Counted from the first letter of the stretch, positions 23,991 to 36,854 are shown. The stretch: 64,000 bases of DNA from Gnetum montanum (GCA_015680685.1 MNCI01009010.1:18258-82257); one strand, 5' to 3'. Notes: generated from the sequence alone by a model not told the origin. Numbers and translations are program-made.

Positions 23991-24534
23991 TTAAAATGTA
24001 ACTAAATCTAATTAGAGTCATTGTCCTTGATGCATTCCATTTTTCTAATTCTATTGGATTGTAATGTATCTCTTCTATGATTTTGTAAATGAATTTGTCA
24101 TGCATTTTGGTTGTAATGAATATCATTTTCAATTTTGTAAAAGAATCTATAATATATTATTCATGATGTTTTCTATTTGTGTCGGCTATTTAATATTCTA
24201 TATACATTCAATTATTAAGTGTTACAACATTCTTGATCTCTCATAACTCATCCTCAATTGTGGTTCATATGTTAAGACAAGCCTCATACTCACATATGAC
24301 TCTCTTGACATCTCCTTACGTTACTTTCGCTCCATAGTGCTTCCCTTTTGCTTTGCTCTAAGGTATGAAGTTCAAATAATTATCGATGCTATGAATTTAT
24401 AGCTTTTAGGGTAACCATTCATCTCTTGAAGATGTCTCTTTTGCTACCTTGAGTGTGTACATTTAAATTATGAGACATTTAGTACTAGACTAGGATGTTT
24501 TTAGAGGAGATAAGAAATTTTTGAAAAGCCATTA
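23991..24534. other. AT-rich gap, no gene seen
   Basis: Presumably includes a short internal remnant of element C next to its primer site; nothing else can be supported. Confidence 0.35.
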
Positions 24535-24552
24535 ATTTTTACAATGGCATTA
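24535..24552 (-). other. Degenerate primer-binding site of element C
   Basis: The minus strand reads TAATGCCATTGTAAAAAT next to the LTR end. Its centre matches the element A site (GCCATTGTAA). This makes the LTR at 24554 a 5' LTR whose internal part is lost. Confidence 0.5.
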
Positions 24553-24553
24553 A

Positions 24554-25382
24554 TGATAAGCAACGAGTAGTCACTATGCCTAATCATACAAATCACTAGC
24601 AATCTAGTAGAATTCTATGGAGTTTAGCTCTTCAAATGCCAATAGCAAAGATAGTAATCTATAGGCATGATTATTGTCTTTCCAGCTACACTTGTGTAAG
24701 CACAAGCATATGGTTAAGTGGAGCCAAAGCACATGATTTGTATTATTTTTATAATTTTATCTAATTATTATAAGCGTGGAACAAAGTAATTGATTAAGAA
24801 TTAATCTAAGTAATTATCTAATGTTCTAGTATACTTCCTAACATAAGTATCCGGTCCCACCTATCATACACATCCTAAATGCATGATAATGCTACTGGGT
24901 TACCAAGTGATAGCACTACTAAGATTACCAAGCATTAATGTTATGCTCAAGGCGGTTATACTTATATGTGTTAATTAAATGCAGTAATTAATTAAGAATA
25001 TGGAAGTAAAGTGCATAAATAGTAAATTTCATAAAAGTAAACATTAATCTATTTCCAAGTGTTGCAAGGTATATCAAGAATCTCATCTTTATTGTCGTCA
25101 CATCAATGTGTCCAAGTACATTGATGCTTGAATAATGATCTGTAAAATCCTTGACTCCTACTACTACGAGCACTTAGATATTATTTTAACTCTGACGAAA
25201 AGAAACTGCAAGAACTTAGCTAAGCTATTAACTAATCGATGTCATAAATGTTGTGGATGCGCACATTTATATAGGCACAGACAAATGTCACATCGATGCA
25301 TTAAATCATGCATTGATGGGGATGCGCTCATAGGGATGCATCGACACATGCCCATTGATGCAACCCATTTTGTGATTCATCA
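24554..25382 (-). mobile_element. 5' LTR of truncated Athila-type element C
   Basis: 829 bp, related to the LTRs of A and B along its length: TGATAAGCAACGAGTAG at the left, paired TACTGGGTTACCAAGTG-like and CTAAGATTACCAAGC-like blocks in the middle, then TATA and array. Minus-strand start is TGATGAATCAC at 25382 and TATATAAA lies at 25273-25266. No matching 3' LTR was found. Confidence 0.85.
25291..25366 (-). repeat. U3 array of element C (CATCGATG words)
   Basis: CATCGATG or CATTGATG occurs at 25291, 25311 and 25353, with CATCGA at 25339. GATGCG at 25321 and GATGCA at 25335 are 14 bp apart, as are 25339 and 25353. The word differs from GATATC but keeps palindromic and CpG character. Confidence 0.65.
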
Positions 25383-25499
25383 TAAGTGGAATAACAAAAA
25401 GCTTTTAATAGTTGAAAATTTTATTGTTTTTAAGCATATCATCCTAGTATTTCATGTGTAATATTTTTCATGTTGGACTTATTAACCTTTTTATATGTT

Positions 25500-26530
25500 A
25501 AAACCTTATAAAATGGAGAATGTAGAAGAGGTGTTTGTTAGAATCTTGTAGGAATTTGAAATACAAGATTGGGACAAGAGCAAGTTAAGAAGATTAAGAT
25601 GAGAGTTGCATCACCAAAGATTCAATCAAGACTACAACATTTCAAGGATGCAAGAAACCTAAAAGCCAAAAAAACATGTTTCAATATCTACCTAGACATC
25701 ATAAAAATATTAGCAGACATCCCAGAAGTGAAAGATTAGTCTCAAGATAGATGTCTCACAAAAATAGTAGATGTCCCAATTTCTAGTAGGACATCCCACC
25801 TACAAGTGACCAATTTTCAAAGAGACGTCCCAAGCTTGAATGAGACATCCTAACTAGCCATTTCCTAGCCATCATGAATTCTAAGGATTATTTGAAAAGA
25901 AAAAGGCTATAAAATAGATTGGAATCCTTGGAAAAGGAAAAGCACTATTCATACATTCATTTCATCATTGAATATATATTGTGATGTGAATTAGTCCTTC
26001 AATTATCTATCTTTTGTGAATTGTTATTGCATTGTAAGAGCTTCAAAGCAAGAAACTTGTAAAGCTAAGTTACATTTTTTCCTTAATTCTTTTTCTTTCT
26101 TTATAAGCCCTATGGGATTGATGTGCTTCTTGCTAGAAGACATATTGTGAGCTTGTTGGGACCTTGTAGGTTTGAGTATGTTTCCTATGAGAAAACAATC
26201 CATGTGAAGCTCATGTCATTGTCAAGTTTGTGGGATCCTTGAAATCACATTTTGAGCTTGTTGGGATCTTGTGGGGTTGAGTGTGTTTCCTACAAGAAAA
26301 CACTTCATGTGGAGCTCAAACTTTGTAAAGGTTGTGATGTCCTTTAGACCATAATTTTTAAGGAACAAATTTTGAAGGTGTGCAAGGATTCCATCCTTTG
26401 AGTGTTAAAGTACTCAAGTTGAGGAACTATATAAATTAATGTGTAGTTTTGGTATCTTGGTTGTTCAAATTAGGGAACTTATTCAACCCCCCTTCTAAGC
26501 TCTCGGTCCTCATGACTCCTAGTATTACTA
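25500..26530 (+). mobile_element. Probable copia-type LTR remnant
   Basis: A plus-strand TATAAAAT lies at 25907. The sequence ends near 26500 in TTCAACCCCCCTTCTAAG, a stretch often seen close to the 3' end of plant copia LTRs. Upstream of the TATA box is an array of GACATCCCA words. Inside, 26150-26320 holds two copies of a roughly 110-bp unit (GAGCTTGTTGGGAYCTTGT then TGTTTCCTA). No internal region or partner LTR was identified, so the class is tentative. Confidence 0.45.
25695..25852 (+). repeat. GACATCCCA array upstream of a TATA box
   Basis: GACATCCCA or close variants start at 25695, 25716, 25750 (GATGTCTCA), 25770 (GATGTCCCA), 25790, 25824 (GACGTCCCA) and 25844. Spacings are 21, 34, 20, 20, 34 and 20. 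The TATA box follows about 55 bp after the last unit. Confidence 0.65.
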
Positions 26531-27180
26531 CATATTATTACTTTAAACATCTTTTGTAAATTTTTTTTTGGAATAGCATTCAAAAAATTTTGGCCAACAA
26601 TAAGAGTTAAAAATGAAGAATAGAGAGGACTAGATGGTGTTGTCTACAATGCTGGTAGTATGGTCTTGTTAAACATACTTTATTTAACATTTGCTTCAAA
26701 GGGAAGGAAATGTCTAGTTAATCATCCTTTAAGTATTTTATTGATGGTTGAGAAGTCAAACCTCCATTGAATTTTTTAGGTCATATGCTATTAGCCACCT
26801 TATATATAATATATATATAATCTAGTTCAATGTTGTGGTTGCCCTTGCATGAAGCCTCTTGTCTTTTCTATTTCTCTTTAGTTTTTTGTCCTTCTTGTCT
26901 ACTTGTTTGCCTCTTCTCTATAGTTGATTTTGTTATTCTTTACAAAATATTTATTCATGCTAGCTTACTCTTTCATCTAGTAGTTATGGGATATAGTGGT
27001 TTGTTGTAGACATTTTTCTTTTATCTTGCTAGCTTCTTTTTGTAGTTGTTTTAGTGGTTAGTATTCTTTGTTGGAGATTTGCAAAGTTGTTCTGTGGAAA
27101 GAAAAAATTGGTATAAAATGTATAATTTCAAAAGATGGTTTAGTAAACATAGGTTGGTATCTTGGTGTATTATTGGGTTG
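26531..27180. other. AT-rich gap, no gene seen
   Basis: No recognisable feature. Confidence 0.35.
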
Positions 27181-27400
27181 AAGAGGAGGGTGAGGAGGAG
27201 GTGAGAAGGGAAGGGTGGGGGAGTTGTTGGAACCTGAAAGAATAACTATAAGTACACGTCAAGACAAATATCCAATAGAGACTTTAGAAGAATTCTAGAG
27301 AAATATAATGATGCCTCAAGAGTAACTCAAACTAGCAACCCCTTACCTAATAAGCCAATGAGCTAACCACTCAACCAACCTATCATTGGCATCTTATTGA
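27181..27400 (-). repeat. tRNA-derived SINE with C-rich tail
   Basis: On the minus strand an A-box-like GGTTGGTTGAGTGGTTAGC and a B-box-like AGTTTGAGTTA lie near 27390-27320. The copy ends TTTCAGGTTCCAACAACTCC and runs into a C/T-rich tail to about 27181. The middle part aligns with 51937-52040 (TACACRYCAAG, then CAATAG, AATRATGCYTCAAG). Confidence 0.6.
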
Positions 27401-27539
27401 ATTATTATAATTAAGGTATTGCCTTATGTGCCAAATGAATGGTAAAGTACATAACTAGTATGGAGCCTTAGAAGCTTCTTTTTCATAAGCACATTTAAAT
27501 AGAAATTTTAGAGGTAGTAATTTCTTGAAATATATTAGT

Positions 27540-28670
27540 TTTTTAAACTATGTTTTTTTCTTGAAGGTATAACTATCTTCGGTTCCATTATCATAAAATA
27601 CTTTTGGAAGGCCTGGAGTCTTATTAGTGGTTTTTAGGACTTTAATAGTTTCATAGTTTTTGCTTCCATGGTTAATAAGTTATCTCCTTGGTGGCTTCCC
27701 ATAATAATTAATTAGGGCCCATTAAGCATTTATATCTAGCATTACCTCTCTTTCACCTTGTTACATGTATAATCAATGGATTACTTGATTTGGGTGTTGG
27801 ATTTTCTATGGTATTAATTCATCTAATAAATTTGTTTTTTTGAGATGTTGCATAGTTTGAACAAAACTTTAACTATTTAAGATTTTAATAATGATCTTCT
27901 TAATGTTTTATGGATCAATGATCATTTAGCTATTCCATTCTAGTCAAAGCTTTCCTATACTATTATTAGTTTTATTATTACTATTTGGAGAAAATTCAAT
28001 TATCTATGGAATATCAATAATATAATGTGCAATTATAGAAGCATCAAATTTAGAGAATATGAAATATTTTTTCTTCCTAAAAAATAAAGCAATTTTTATG
28101 GTATTTAATTCATTAAGGTTTACCTATTGGTATTCACTTCTCTCATTTGGGTGCTTATAATCCTAGATATTCTCTTTGCAACATGGAAGACTTGTTCATT
28201 CGCTATTTTTCTTCCTTGTCCCCTTGCTTGAAGTTCTTAGTCTTGGTGCAACTCATATTTACATTGTTTATTCTCAGATTAAAGGAAGTTTTATTTGATG
28301 ATACTCAATATCTTCAAGGATTTTTTTTTTCTTCGCACTTGGAGTTATTTTTGTTCCCCTTGATCTTTATATCATTTGAAAATTTTGGTCTAATGTGGCT
28401 TATTACAAAGATTCTATATTTAATTTTATTTCTTTGTTAACTCAAAGTGATATCATTGAATAGCTTATGCTTTAGCTAAAGCCTTGAATGTGTCCATTTT
28501 GATATCTATTCTTTTTTATTTATAAAAGGCCTTTAGTAGGAAGTGAAAACTTGAGAGAATAACTTCTAAAAGAAGGAAAAGTCTAATCTTTTTCCTACCC
28601 TAGAGAGGATATTTTTCAATATTAAGTTTAAGAATAAAAATCTAAAAAGTTATCCTCAAAACCATTGAGT
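27540..28670 (+). mobile_element. L1-type LINE 3' remnant, copy 1
   Basis: The plus strand reads GLPIGIHFSHLGAYNPRYSL followed by CNMEDLF near 28115-28195. This matches the zinc-binding domain seen in the LINE at 9510-9640 (HHGLPIGKRLEYLGIPNPNF). Stops are frequent. Confidence 0.65.
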
Positions 28671-28679
28671 CTTTCCTTA

Positions 28680-29370
28680 TATATTATGTTAGAATTTCAT
28701 CTTGTTTTAATGCTTCTCTATGCTTGTATGAGTTTTTTCCTTTATAATATATTTTATTTTTGGAATCTACATCCATTCATCCCCTTCCTCAAATTAAGCA
28801 CTTTTATGATATTTGATTTATCAAAGTTTAGTTATTGGTATTCACCACTCTCATTTAGGTGTTCATGATCTTAGATATCCACTTTACAACATGGAAGAAT
28901 AATTTATATACTACTATTTTACTTATGTCATTACTCATATAACTCATATTTATATGGTTTTAATCTAAGGTTCATGAAAGTTTCATTTGGTTATACTCAT
29001 CAACTTCAAGAATAATTTTTTTTGTACCTGGAGTTATTTTCATCTCTTTAATATTTATGTTATTTAAAAATTTCAACAAAATGTTTGTGGTTTATCATAG
29101 ATATCTCCAACTATTATTTTCTCTTTATCAATCTAAAGTAACATCATTCAATAGCTCATGTTTTAGCTACAACTTTAAATATATCTCTCTTCAAATTTTT
29201 TTCTTTTTTGTTTGCACTAAGTCTTTGGTAAGAAGTGATAATGCAAGATAATACATCTGAAATAGGGTAAGATTTGTTTTGCTTCCTACCCTAGAGGAGA
29301 GGTTTTCAAGGATTTGTTGTAAAGATAAAAACCTAAAAAGACATGCTCAAAAACATTGTAACCACTCATT
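28680..29370 (+). mobile_element. L1-type LINE 3' remnant, copy 2
   Basis: Aligns with 28080-28670 at an offset of about 690 bp, for example CATTTRGGTG, TACAACATGGAAGA, TACTCA-CTTCAAG and CTACCCTAGAG. The motif reads VIGIHHSHLGVHDLRYPLYN, with the zinc-binding Cys of the first copy replaced by Tyr. Either a tandem duplication or two insertions. Confidence 0.62.
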
Positions 29371-31599
29371 GTAAGATCATACAATACTATGTTATATTTA
29401 CGATGCACATATAGAGTCAGCTAGGGGTTATGAGGTTACCTAGTGAGATGGCTAAAATAGTATAATATTATAGATATTTGATTGTGATACCATGATTATG
29501 GACACCAATCTTACTAGAGGTACAGTAGGATGTTTATGGCTAGTAGGTTGTGAAGGTTGTGAAGGAAGACTAGGCATTATGCAAGTATGACCTAGAACTA
29601 TCTATCATGATTATGCATTTATGAGTAGTGTTATTTGATTGATTGTGTCATGAGATTATGATGGGCTAGTATGTTATACATGTTATATTATGAGGTCACA
29701 ATGCTTAGCATGTTATGCATATTCATATGATATAGCTAGTTAACATGAGTTATGATGTTTATATGATCTCATAATTATGTGATGGATAGTTTATGGTGTC
29801 AGAAGTTTGATTGGTCTTTGGCTTGAATGTCTTGTTATCACATTATGATATCTGGATCCTTTAGCATTAGTTGGGATGAGGAAAATAAATGGGAAATCTT
29901 AGATAAAGGAAAATTGTATATAAAATAGTTTACAGTAGTTAATATAAAATATAAAATATTTTTCAAATTCTTCTCTCTCGATTAAGCATCCTTAGGTTTT
30001 TATTACATTTCCTTCTTCTTCTTTGATTTATCTCATTTCTTAGAAGATTTTCATGATTCATGGGTTGTTGGGAAGTTGGGGTTGGATAGGCTATAGTTAA
30101 GGAGGTTCAATTTAGATTCTGGAGAATCCAAGACCTCATGAGGAGAATTTTGGTGCTTTGGTTTATAGACTCTAGATTTTGGTAGGTTTTCCAAATTTTA
30201 GATGGGATTCTTTATTTGTCTCATGTTTTATGATTTGAGATCATTATGCATTTCCATGGGCTTCTAATAGGGATGTGTAGATGTCATATGGTCTTTTAGA
30301 ATGTTTTTGCTACTTGCATAGATGTTTGATTCTAATTTTTGGTTATTGTGGCATGTAAATGAGTCCATTTGATGTAATTAACATTAATGATTGACGATCT
30401 TGATAATAGTAGAGGTCCCATTGCTAGTCTCTAGACTCTTGAAGATTCTATGAAAGTATTTTTATGATGCTTGGGTTGCATGTATAAGTTGTATATTTCC
30501 AAATTTTTTCTTCTTATGTCATTTTTAGGTGATCATGAGTGAAGACTAGGTTGCAATGTAGTCATGGTCAAGTTGCACTAGGGTTTTCAATGGAACATAA
30601 GTCATGACATGGTTGTAGCTAGACTGTGTTAGGGTTTTATGCAAGGCACAAGTTACAATGGGGTGATGGCCAAAATTACAATTTGAATATAGTTGCAATA
30701 GAGTCATACCATGGTCATGGTTCATTTTTGGTCTCACAAATTAAATTTAGCATGAGATTTATATAGTTTTGAGGTTATTGTAGTTGGGTTGTGGTCCAAA
30801 AATTATGCAAGACATGAGTATAATGCAATGTCATGACAAGTGAAGAATCAATTTTTGAAGAGTGGCATGAAGCTAGTGCAAGGTGCTACCAAGTCATGGT
30901 CCTTTATAACAAATTACCACAATGAAGGTGCATGTTGCAATTTAGGTCTTGGCCAATATATAAGTGATGTATGTTCCCTTGAACTTAAAAATGAATAAGA
31001 GTTTTGTGCTGCAAGCAACATGCAATTTCTTATGAATTCTGATGATACATGTAGCACTAGTTGCTAGGGTCCATAGGTGATTTTATTATGCCATGTATGT
31101 ATATGACATATTTGCTTGTGTAAACATATTTTTGTATATGAATGTGTTGGTGTACATGCTATGTTGAATTTGTGATGTTTGGGATTCTTGATAACTCATG
31201 TAGCACTAGTTGCTAGTGGTTCTTTCTTATGTTGTACTTGTGATGCTATCATGATATGTTATGTGTAGTGGAGTTGACATGAGATGCATATCGATTGGTG
31301 ATGGGCTTCCTAGAGAAGAATAGGGAACCTTTACTAGATGCATGACCAAGGCTTCTATCTTGGTTCTCATAGTACAATCAAGAGGCTATAGGTTGGTTTT
31401 ATGACTAGTATAAGATCTAGAGGCATATGAGCATGTATAGATCGATCCTCTAAAAGGTTAGTGACCTAGGACTATAGACAAGGCAATAAGCACTAGTACT
31501 AGTAGTGATTAATGTTGATGAAAGACCTATAAGCATTTATTATCTTATGTGTACTCATGACTGAGATATAACAGTTGCCACTGAGGATCTTATGATTGT
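29371..31599. other. AT-rich stretch without a recognisable gene
   Basis: Short ORFs here show no motif. No repeat boundary could be supported. Confidence 0.4.
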
Positions 31600-32477
31600 T
31601 GATAAAACATTTTGTATAAGAACTATGATATCATATCTATGATATGATAGATGTGATATCGTAGCCCAATATACAATGTCATAGAGACTATGTAGTGGGC
31701 CATGGTCATGCCTATAAATACAAGCCCCCTATCATGTCAAATAATAGGTTTTTAGAAACACTTAGTGAATCTCTTGTAGTTTATTTTTGTAAATTCAAAG
31801 TTAGTTTTGAATGCTCATAGTGTGATGAATTATAATTGTACAAGATCTTTATTCAAGTGAATTATTCATGGATGTAATTCATAAACATAAATAAATATTA
31901 AGATTGTTCTTCATCATTGTAGCATCTCACATAGAATAGATTTACTTTCTAATGTCATTTACTTATACTATGTTATTTATATTTCCTAAGTCATTTATTA
32001 TTACTATGTTCATTAGTATAAGCAGAATATGTATGACTAGTTTTGAGCACAAAGTGTAATTATTGGATAACCTATAGTAACTTTACTTGATTCACTTAGT
32101 GGTAAAGATATTTGGTAATCTTGGTAACAATTACATCAGCCTAAGATGTGTATGGAAACCTAGGACTAGGTACTTATCATCAATAGGCTAAAATAGCTTT
32201 ACATTCTTATTGTCTTTAGTGATGAAATTCATAATCAATTTCATCATATTTATTCTTATCACACTTAAAGCTAAGCAACATCATTTCATCATATACCTCA
32301 CTATGAGTTAAATCATACATTTTGCACTTCGCTTACTCCAAGTGAGAAGATAATGATCGTAAACTCATTATTAGCTCACTAGTATGATTACATTATTCAC
32401 CAATGTTTTATGACTAGATTGCCCATGAATACTTGTGACTTTTATGGTTGAGTGTTTAAATTCTCTACCACTCATCA
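31600..32477 (+). mobile_element. 5' LTR of element D
   Basis: 878 bp, starting TGATAAAACATTTTG and ending CCACTCATCA. The reverse complement shares the blocks of the other LTRs: GGTAATCTTGGTAAC, then CATCAGCCTAAGATGTGTATGG. A TATAAATA lies at 31713-31720. Confidence 0.83.
31627..31682 (+). repeat. U3 array of element D, exact 14-bp period
   Basis: GATATCATATCTAT, GATATGATAGATGT and GATATCGTAGCCCA start at 31627, 31641 and 31655. A weaker unit starts at 31669. Same word and period as element A, although this copy is on the opposite strand and heavily diverged elsewhere. Confidence 0.85.
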
Positions 32478-32478
32478 T

Positions 32479-32496
32479 TGGCATCGTTGCTACAGA
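32479..32496 (+). other. Primer-binding site of element D
   Basis: TGGCATCGTTGCTACAGA, one base after the LTR end. Ten of the first twelve bases match the tRNA-Asp-type site. Confidence 0.72.
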
Positions 32497-32601
32497 TATG
32501 TTAATGTTTGCTATTTAGTTGATCTTAACATAGTTCGTTGTATCAAGTATTTTCAAGTCTATCTTTCATACTTAGAATAATTTTTCAAAAAACACATACA
32601 C

Positions 32602-33380
32602 TTGAGCAATAACAAACGTAAAATGGATTCTACACGTAAAATAAAATATTCAACTGCTATTAATCTTAATGAAAGTAATGATAGAAACTATAATGAAGAA
32701 AATTGGAGTGGAGTAATGCAAGAAAGAATATCATATGCTTATGCTAATTCTTATTATCTTGATTTTACATTCATTTTTTGCCAAGATAAATAATTTATAT
32801 GGAGATATTTTTAAGGAAATATTGTCTTGCTACTTGAACACTCAACATTATCTATGCTTCAAGTAGCTCTACTAAGATCAAATCATGACATGCACAAGAA
32901 GGGTATTAAGTTACAAAGAATATGACTAGGCCATATCAACCAATAGAGGCTTAAGAAAGAAGGGATGCTATCATGGAAATAAGGTACACAAACAATTATT
33001 CTTATGGAAAAAGAATTTGTGCCATAAAAAGTTGAAAATTCTCATCATTCTCATAGATCTAGTTTTCAATCATCTATTTGATGCACTAAAGATCCTATAA
33101 AGTTAAGATTACATTTAACTTTTTTAGAAACTCCTAAAAGAAATGATGTAGACTTTAGAATTAGGAGGAATTTGAGGCCTAAGACCTCTAATAGATCTAG
33201 AAGAGATGAATCAAGGAGTTATAGAAGAAGAACTAGCCAGCATCATTCTCCAAGTTAACTCTCCTCTTACTCACACTCATTAATAAACTCTGATAAGGGA
33301 GGAGGAAGATCAAGGGATCATGATAAGGAAAGGAGAAGGGGTCATGACAAACATACTACTAGAAGAAGTCACATATGAGC
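32602..33380 (+). pseudogene. gag start of element D
   Basis: The frame from 32602 contains ISYAYANSYYLDFTFIFCQD, aligned with LVYAHPDEYVPNFTFILH of element A gag, and after stops GNIVLLLEHSTLSMLQ aligned with GNIVLAPDRSIPSMLL. An Arg/Ser-rich block near 33160-33370 (RRNLRPKTSNRSRRDESRS) matches the basic region of A. The rest of gag and all of pol are missing. Confidence 0.72.
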
Positions 33381-35149
33381 TTCTTCATGGATTTTCTCAA
33401 GCTACTTCTTTGTTGGATCTCCTTCAATAATAGCTTCCAATGTAGCAATTTTAGCTTTAATACAATTTTTTCTTAGTGATTTTTTTAGTTAATCATCATT
33501 TTGATTTATTTCAATCTTAGCTTTCCAAGTAGTAGATGTATCTTCTAATGCAGTAATCTTCTAACACATCTTTTCTACATGAAGTGCAAAATCTTTAATT
33601 TTTTCTATCATTTTCTCATACATTGTAGCTTTTATTACTTTTCCTTCATATTTAGCTTTCAAAAATTGAATCATTTTAGAGTTTTGTTATCCAAATCTCA
33701 TTTTGAATTCTTGAAATGTAAGTGGATTTTTATGTTCTCTCATAGATTTGATCAATAAAAGCCTTTTCTAAAATCTAGATCCAATTATTATGTGCTACTT
33801 TTGGGATCTTGTCACTTCTACTTTGAACCTTACCCTGCTTGCACTCTACTTTCATTAATCTATCCTATTATGTCTACTACTACTCTGTCTTTCCCTACAT
33901 GCTTTGACCATTAATATCAAATCTCATAAATATGCTTTCTTACTAAAAAATTCTTTAAAGCATTCATTTAATTCTAAACATATTACTTGAAAAAATCATC
34001 TAGATACTAAATGTTTTGAGTGAATGAATGATATTTAATTTTTTTTAGGCAAAGAACAAATAAAATTTCATTTTTTATATATTAGATTCTAATTATTTTG
34101 CCTTGTATTTGTTGAAAAATATCAATAGTCACATGCATTCTAAATGTAGTCACTATGAATTACATGTTGTTTGATTTATTATTAAAAATATTATTGCTAG
34201 CATGCTTAGAAAAGCCATAAATAGTCAAGAAGTATTATTGTTTTAATTACTAATTTAGCTATATATTTATAATTTGATCAAAAGGAATCCTTTCTCTTTT
34301 TAAAAAATTAACTTATACAATCAAGTCTTAAATTTTGTGTATAATATAGGATGGAAAATTTGGAAGGATCACCAATTGGATTGATGGTAAGATGCGAGTC
34401 ATAAGACCTGGGTTTGAGTCTAAGCATAACCACTTGAAAGATGTTAGGCTTTTGCTCATTCATCGATCCTTCTAAGATCCCATTTTGGTGGGATAAGCAT
34501 TGAACCTCTAGGTGATGATCCTTTTTATTATCAAGCATTACATTAGTGGCTTTAAGGGTTATGGATGAAATATAATTTAGCATTACAAGAATAAGACTTC
34601 TAATGCATTATGGATGACACATAATTTAGTATTACAAGATTATGATTGGTAATTAATCTTTTACCCAAAAGAAGTTAAAATTTCAATTTTTAACTATAGA
34701 GTTACATATTTTTTAGTGTTGTTCTTCCATTTTAGTGTCTTCTCTTCTTTCTTCTAAGCTTTTTTTTCATACCCTACAATTAACTTTAGATAAATTTATA
34801 ACATCACTTCTAACAAGTATCTAGGTCCTACTTTTGCTATAGTTTTTGGTTGAGGATATGATTAAAATTCATATATTCTATATGCAAAACTTAAAATTTA
34901 AAATTAAATCATTATATCATCTTAATCTACCAACTATGAAACTTATAAATTAATAATTATAGTTGAGTAACCCTCAAAGAGTAAATCATTTAACAAAATC
35001 CATACAATGTTACGCTAACATCCTTAGTACAAATTATTAATATCCAAGTTACAAGAGGTACATTAGATAACCACATGGATCATTTTACAATGCCATAACA
35101 TGGCTCCAAAGACACAACAATGCTTGAATCCTTTGTTTGCAAAGCAAAC
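33381..35149. other. AT-rich gap with weak tRNA-like and tandem repeats
   Basis: GGATGAAATATAATTTAGCATTACAAGA near 34563 is repeated with changes near 34611, offset about 48 bp. A B-box-like GGGTTTGAGTCT lies at about 34410-34421, but no complete SINE was seen. No gene was recognised. Confidence 0.4.
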
Positions 35150-35315
35150 TTAATCACTAACACTTAATTTGAAAGCTCCAACTCATGGGTTCAATTCTGG
35201 TGGTTAATGCTAAGTGATCTATCTTGAAATATATCTATATTACAATTCCTTCAGGATTTTAACAACCTTCCCCTCCCTCACCCACATCCCCTCCCCCTCC
35301 CTCCCCCTCTCCTAT
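35150..35315 (+). repeat. tRNA-derived SINE copy with C-rich tail
   Basis: CATGGGTTCAATTCTGGTGG is the B-box region shared with copies at 50103 and 51158. The copy ends TTCAGGATTTTAACAACC followed by about 40 bases of nearly pure C and T. Confidence 0.6.
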
Positions 35316-35986
35316 TTGCAAAGTATTTTTAATCATCGATGCTTTCATTGCACACTTCGATTTAGCAACTGCATTGTCACTTTGAAACTTGATCCAAGCT
35401 TTCTAACTAATATCTACATGAAACACATGTATAAAGGATTAGAGCACCTTCATAGTAGAGGAAACCACCTTGATGACACTTGAAACAAGCTACAAAACAC
35501 ATTGTTAGATCTTACAACAAATATTAATTAACTGAACCATTAACCAAAACATAGTCATTAATATATTTGTTAATCAAAATCATTAATCTTATCATTAATG
35601 CCTACATTCACCCCATGATTACATTACTAGTGATATTCCTATGAGGTTTCCAACATTAGGCACTAGAATAGCTATAAGACTAATACTAACTTAACTAGCC
35701 ATCAAGGACTATTTGGTATGATACCTTACTTATCTAGGCTAAGACTCATGTAATAACAATGTCCAACTATTGATTGAAACCCTCAAGTAATTTCAATTTT
35801 CAAGTGTTAGATTACATTATGGCTAGTATCAATACTTGAGCTACCTTAAGGCCTTAGCTCTTGATTATCACCAAGAACTAGATTTGATACTAACTACATG
35901 ACAATCACTACTAATGTGGATCAAGTACTACATTGTACCCTCCATAATGTTGGTCCTTTCCCCAACTAGCTATTTCCCTATCAAAT

Positions 35987-36854
35987 TGATGAGCAGCAAG
36001 TATGCCCTACATCCAACCATATGAATCACTAGTGTTCACTCACTGATCTAGTTGAATTCCAAATACTTTAGGTTTCTAAGTACACTAGTTCTAGGAGGTG
36101 AAACTAACCATTGCAATCGTTTTCTTCCCAGTTCCACTTATGAAGTTCAAGGATATAGTTAAGTGTAACTAAGGCATATGTTTTTTATCATTTAAGTTGC
36201 CTAATAAATAAGAATAAAGAATAAAGTAATTAATTACTTAACTAATCTAATCTAATTACTAGCTAATATTTAACTAATCATAACATAAGCATCTATTCCC
36301 ACTTGCCGTACATATCCTAAACACGTATAACACTACTAGGTTACCAAACGTTTAAGTGTTACTGGGATTACCAAGCATTAGACATATGCTCCAAGTGGTC
36401 ATACTTATGTTTACTATTTAATTGCTATCAATTAACTAATTACTTAATTACTCAAAAACATTAAAGTAAACTTCTTGAATATGAAACCCATAAGAAGAAA
36501 ATTAATCTAATTCAAGTGTTGTAAGGTTTATCAGAAAAGCTCGTGTTTATTGCCATCCACACTAAAGTGCTCAGGTACAATAGTTCTCAAATAAAGATCC
36601 ATACACTCTTTGATTCCTACTACAAGCACTCAGAAAATATTCTAACTTCTGAGAGGAAAACTTGCAAGCACTTTGTTGCAACTATGAAAGGAATGCCATA
36701 AATGAGCACATTTATAGGCAGAAATAGAGTGCCTCGTCGATGGGTACACATCAATGGGTCAAACCCTATGTCGATGAGGTCACGTTGATGAGATCCTGTT
36801 AATGGGATTGTGTTGATGACATCCCATTGATGCAGCCCAATGACTGACTCGTCA
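35987..36854 (-). mobile_element. 3' LTR of element B
   Basis: 868 bp. Minus-strand start TGACGAGTCAGTC at 36854; minus-strand TATAAA at 36716-36711. The polypurine tract GTGGGCATA lies at 36863-36855. Confidence 0.9.
36770..36839 (-). repeat. U3 array, five exact 14-bp units, element B 3' LTR
   Basis: Units start at 36770, 36784, 36798, 36812 and 36826: GTCGATGAGGTCAC, GTTGATGAGATCCT, GTTAATGGGATTGT, GTTGATGACATCCC, ATTGATGCAGCCCA. Confidence 0.9.

Larger units (their letters stand above)
31600..33380 (+). mobile_element. Element D: truncated Athila-type retrotransposon
   Basis: The only Athila-type copy on the plus strand. It keeps the 5' LTR, primer site and the gag start, then loses similarity near 33380. 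There is no matching 3' LTR. Confidence 0.78.

Noticed and set aside
28080-29370. Host gene duplicated in tandem
   Set aside because: Both copies show the LINE zinc-binding motif and many stops.
34371-34560. tRNA-related SINE
   Set aside because: Only a B-box-like GGGTTTGAGTCT is convincing; the A box and end could not be placed.
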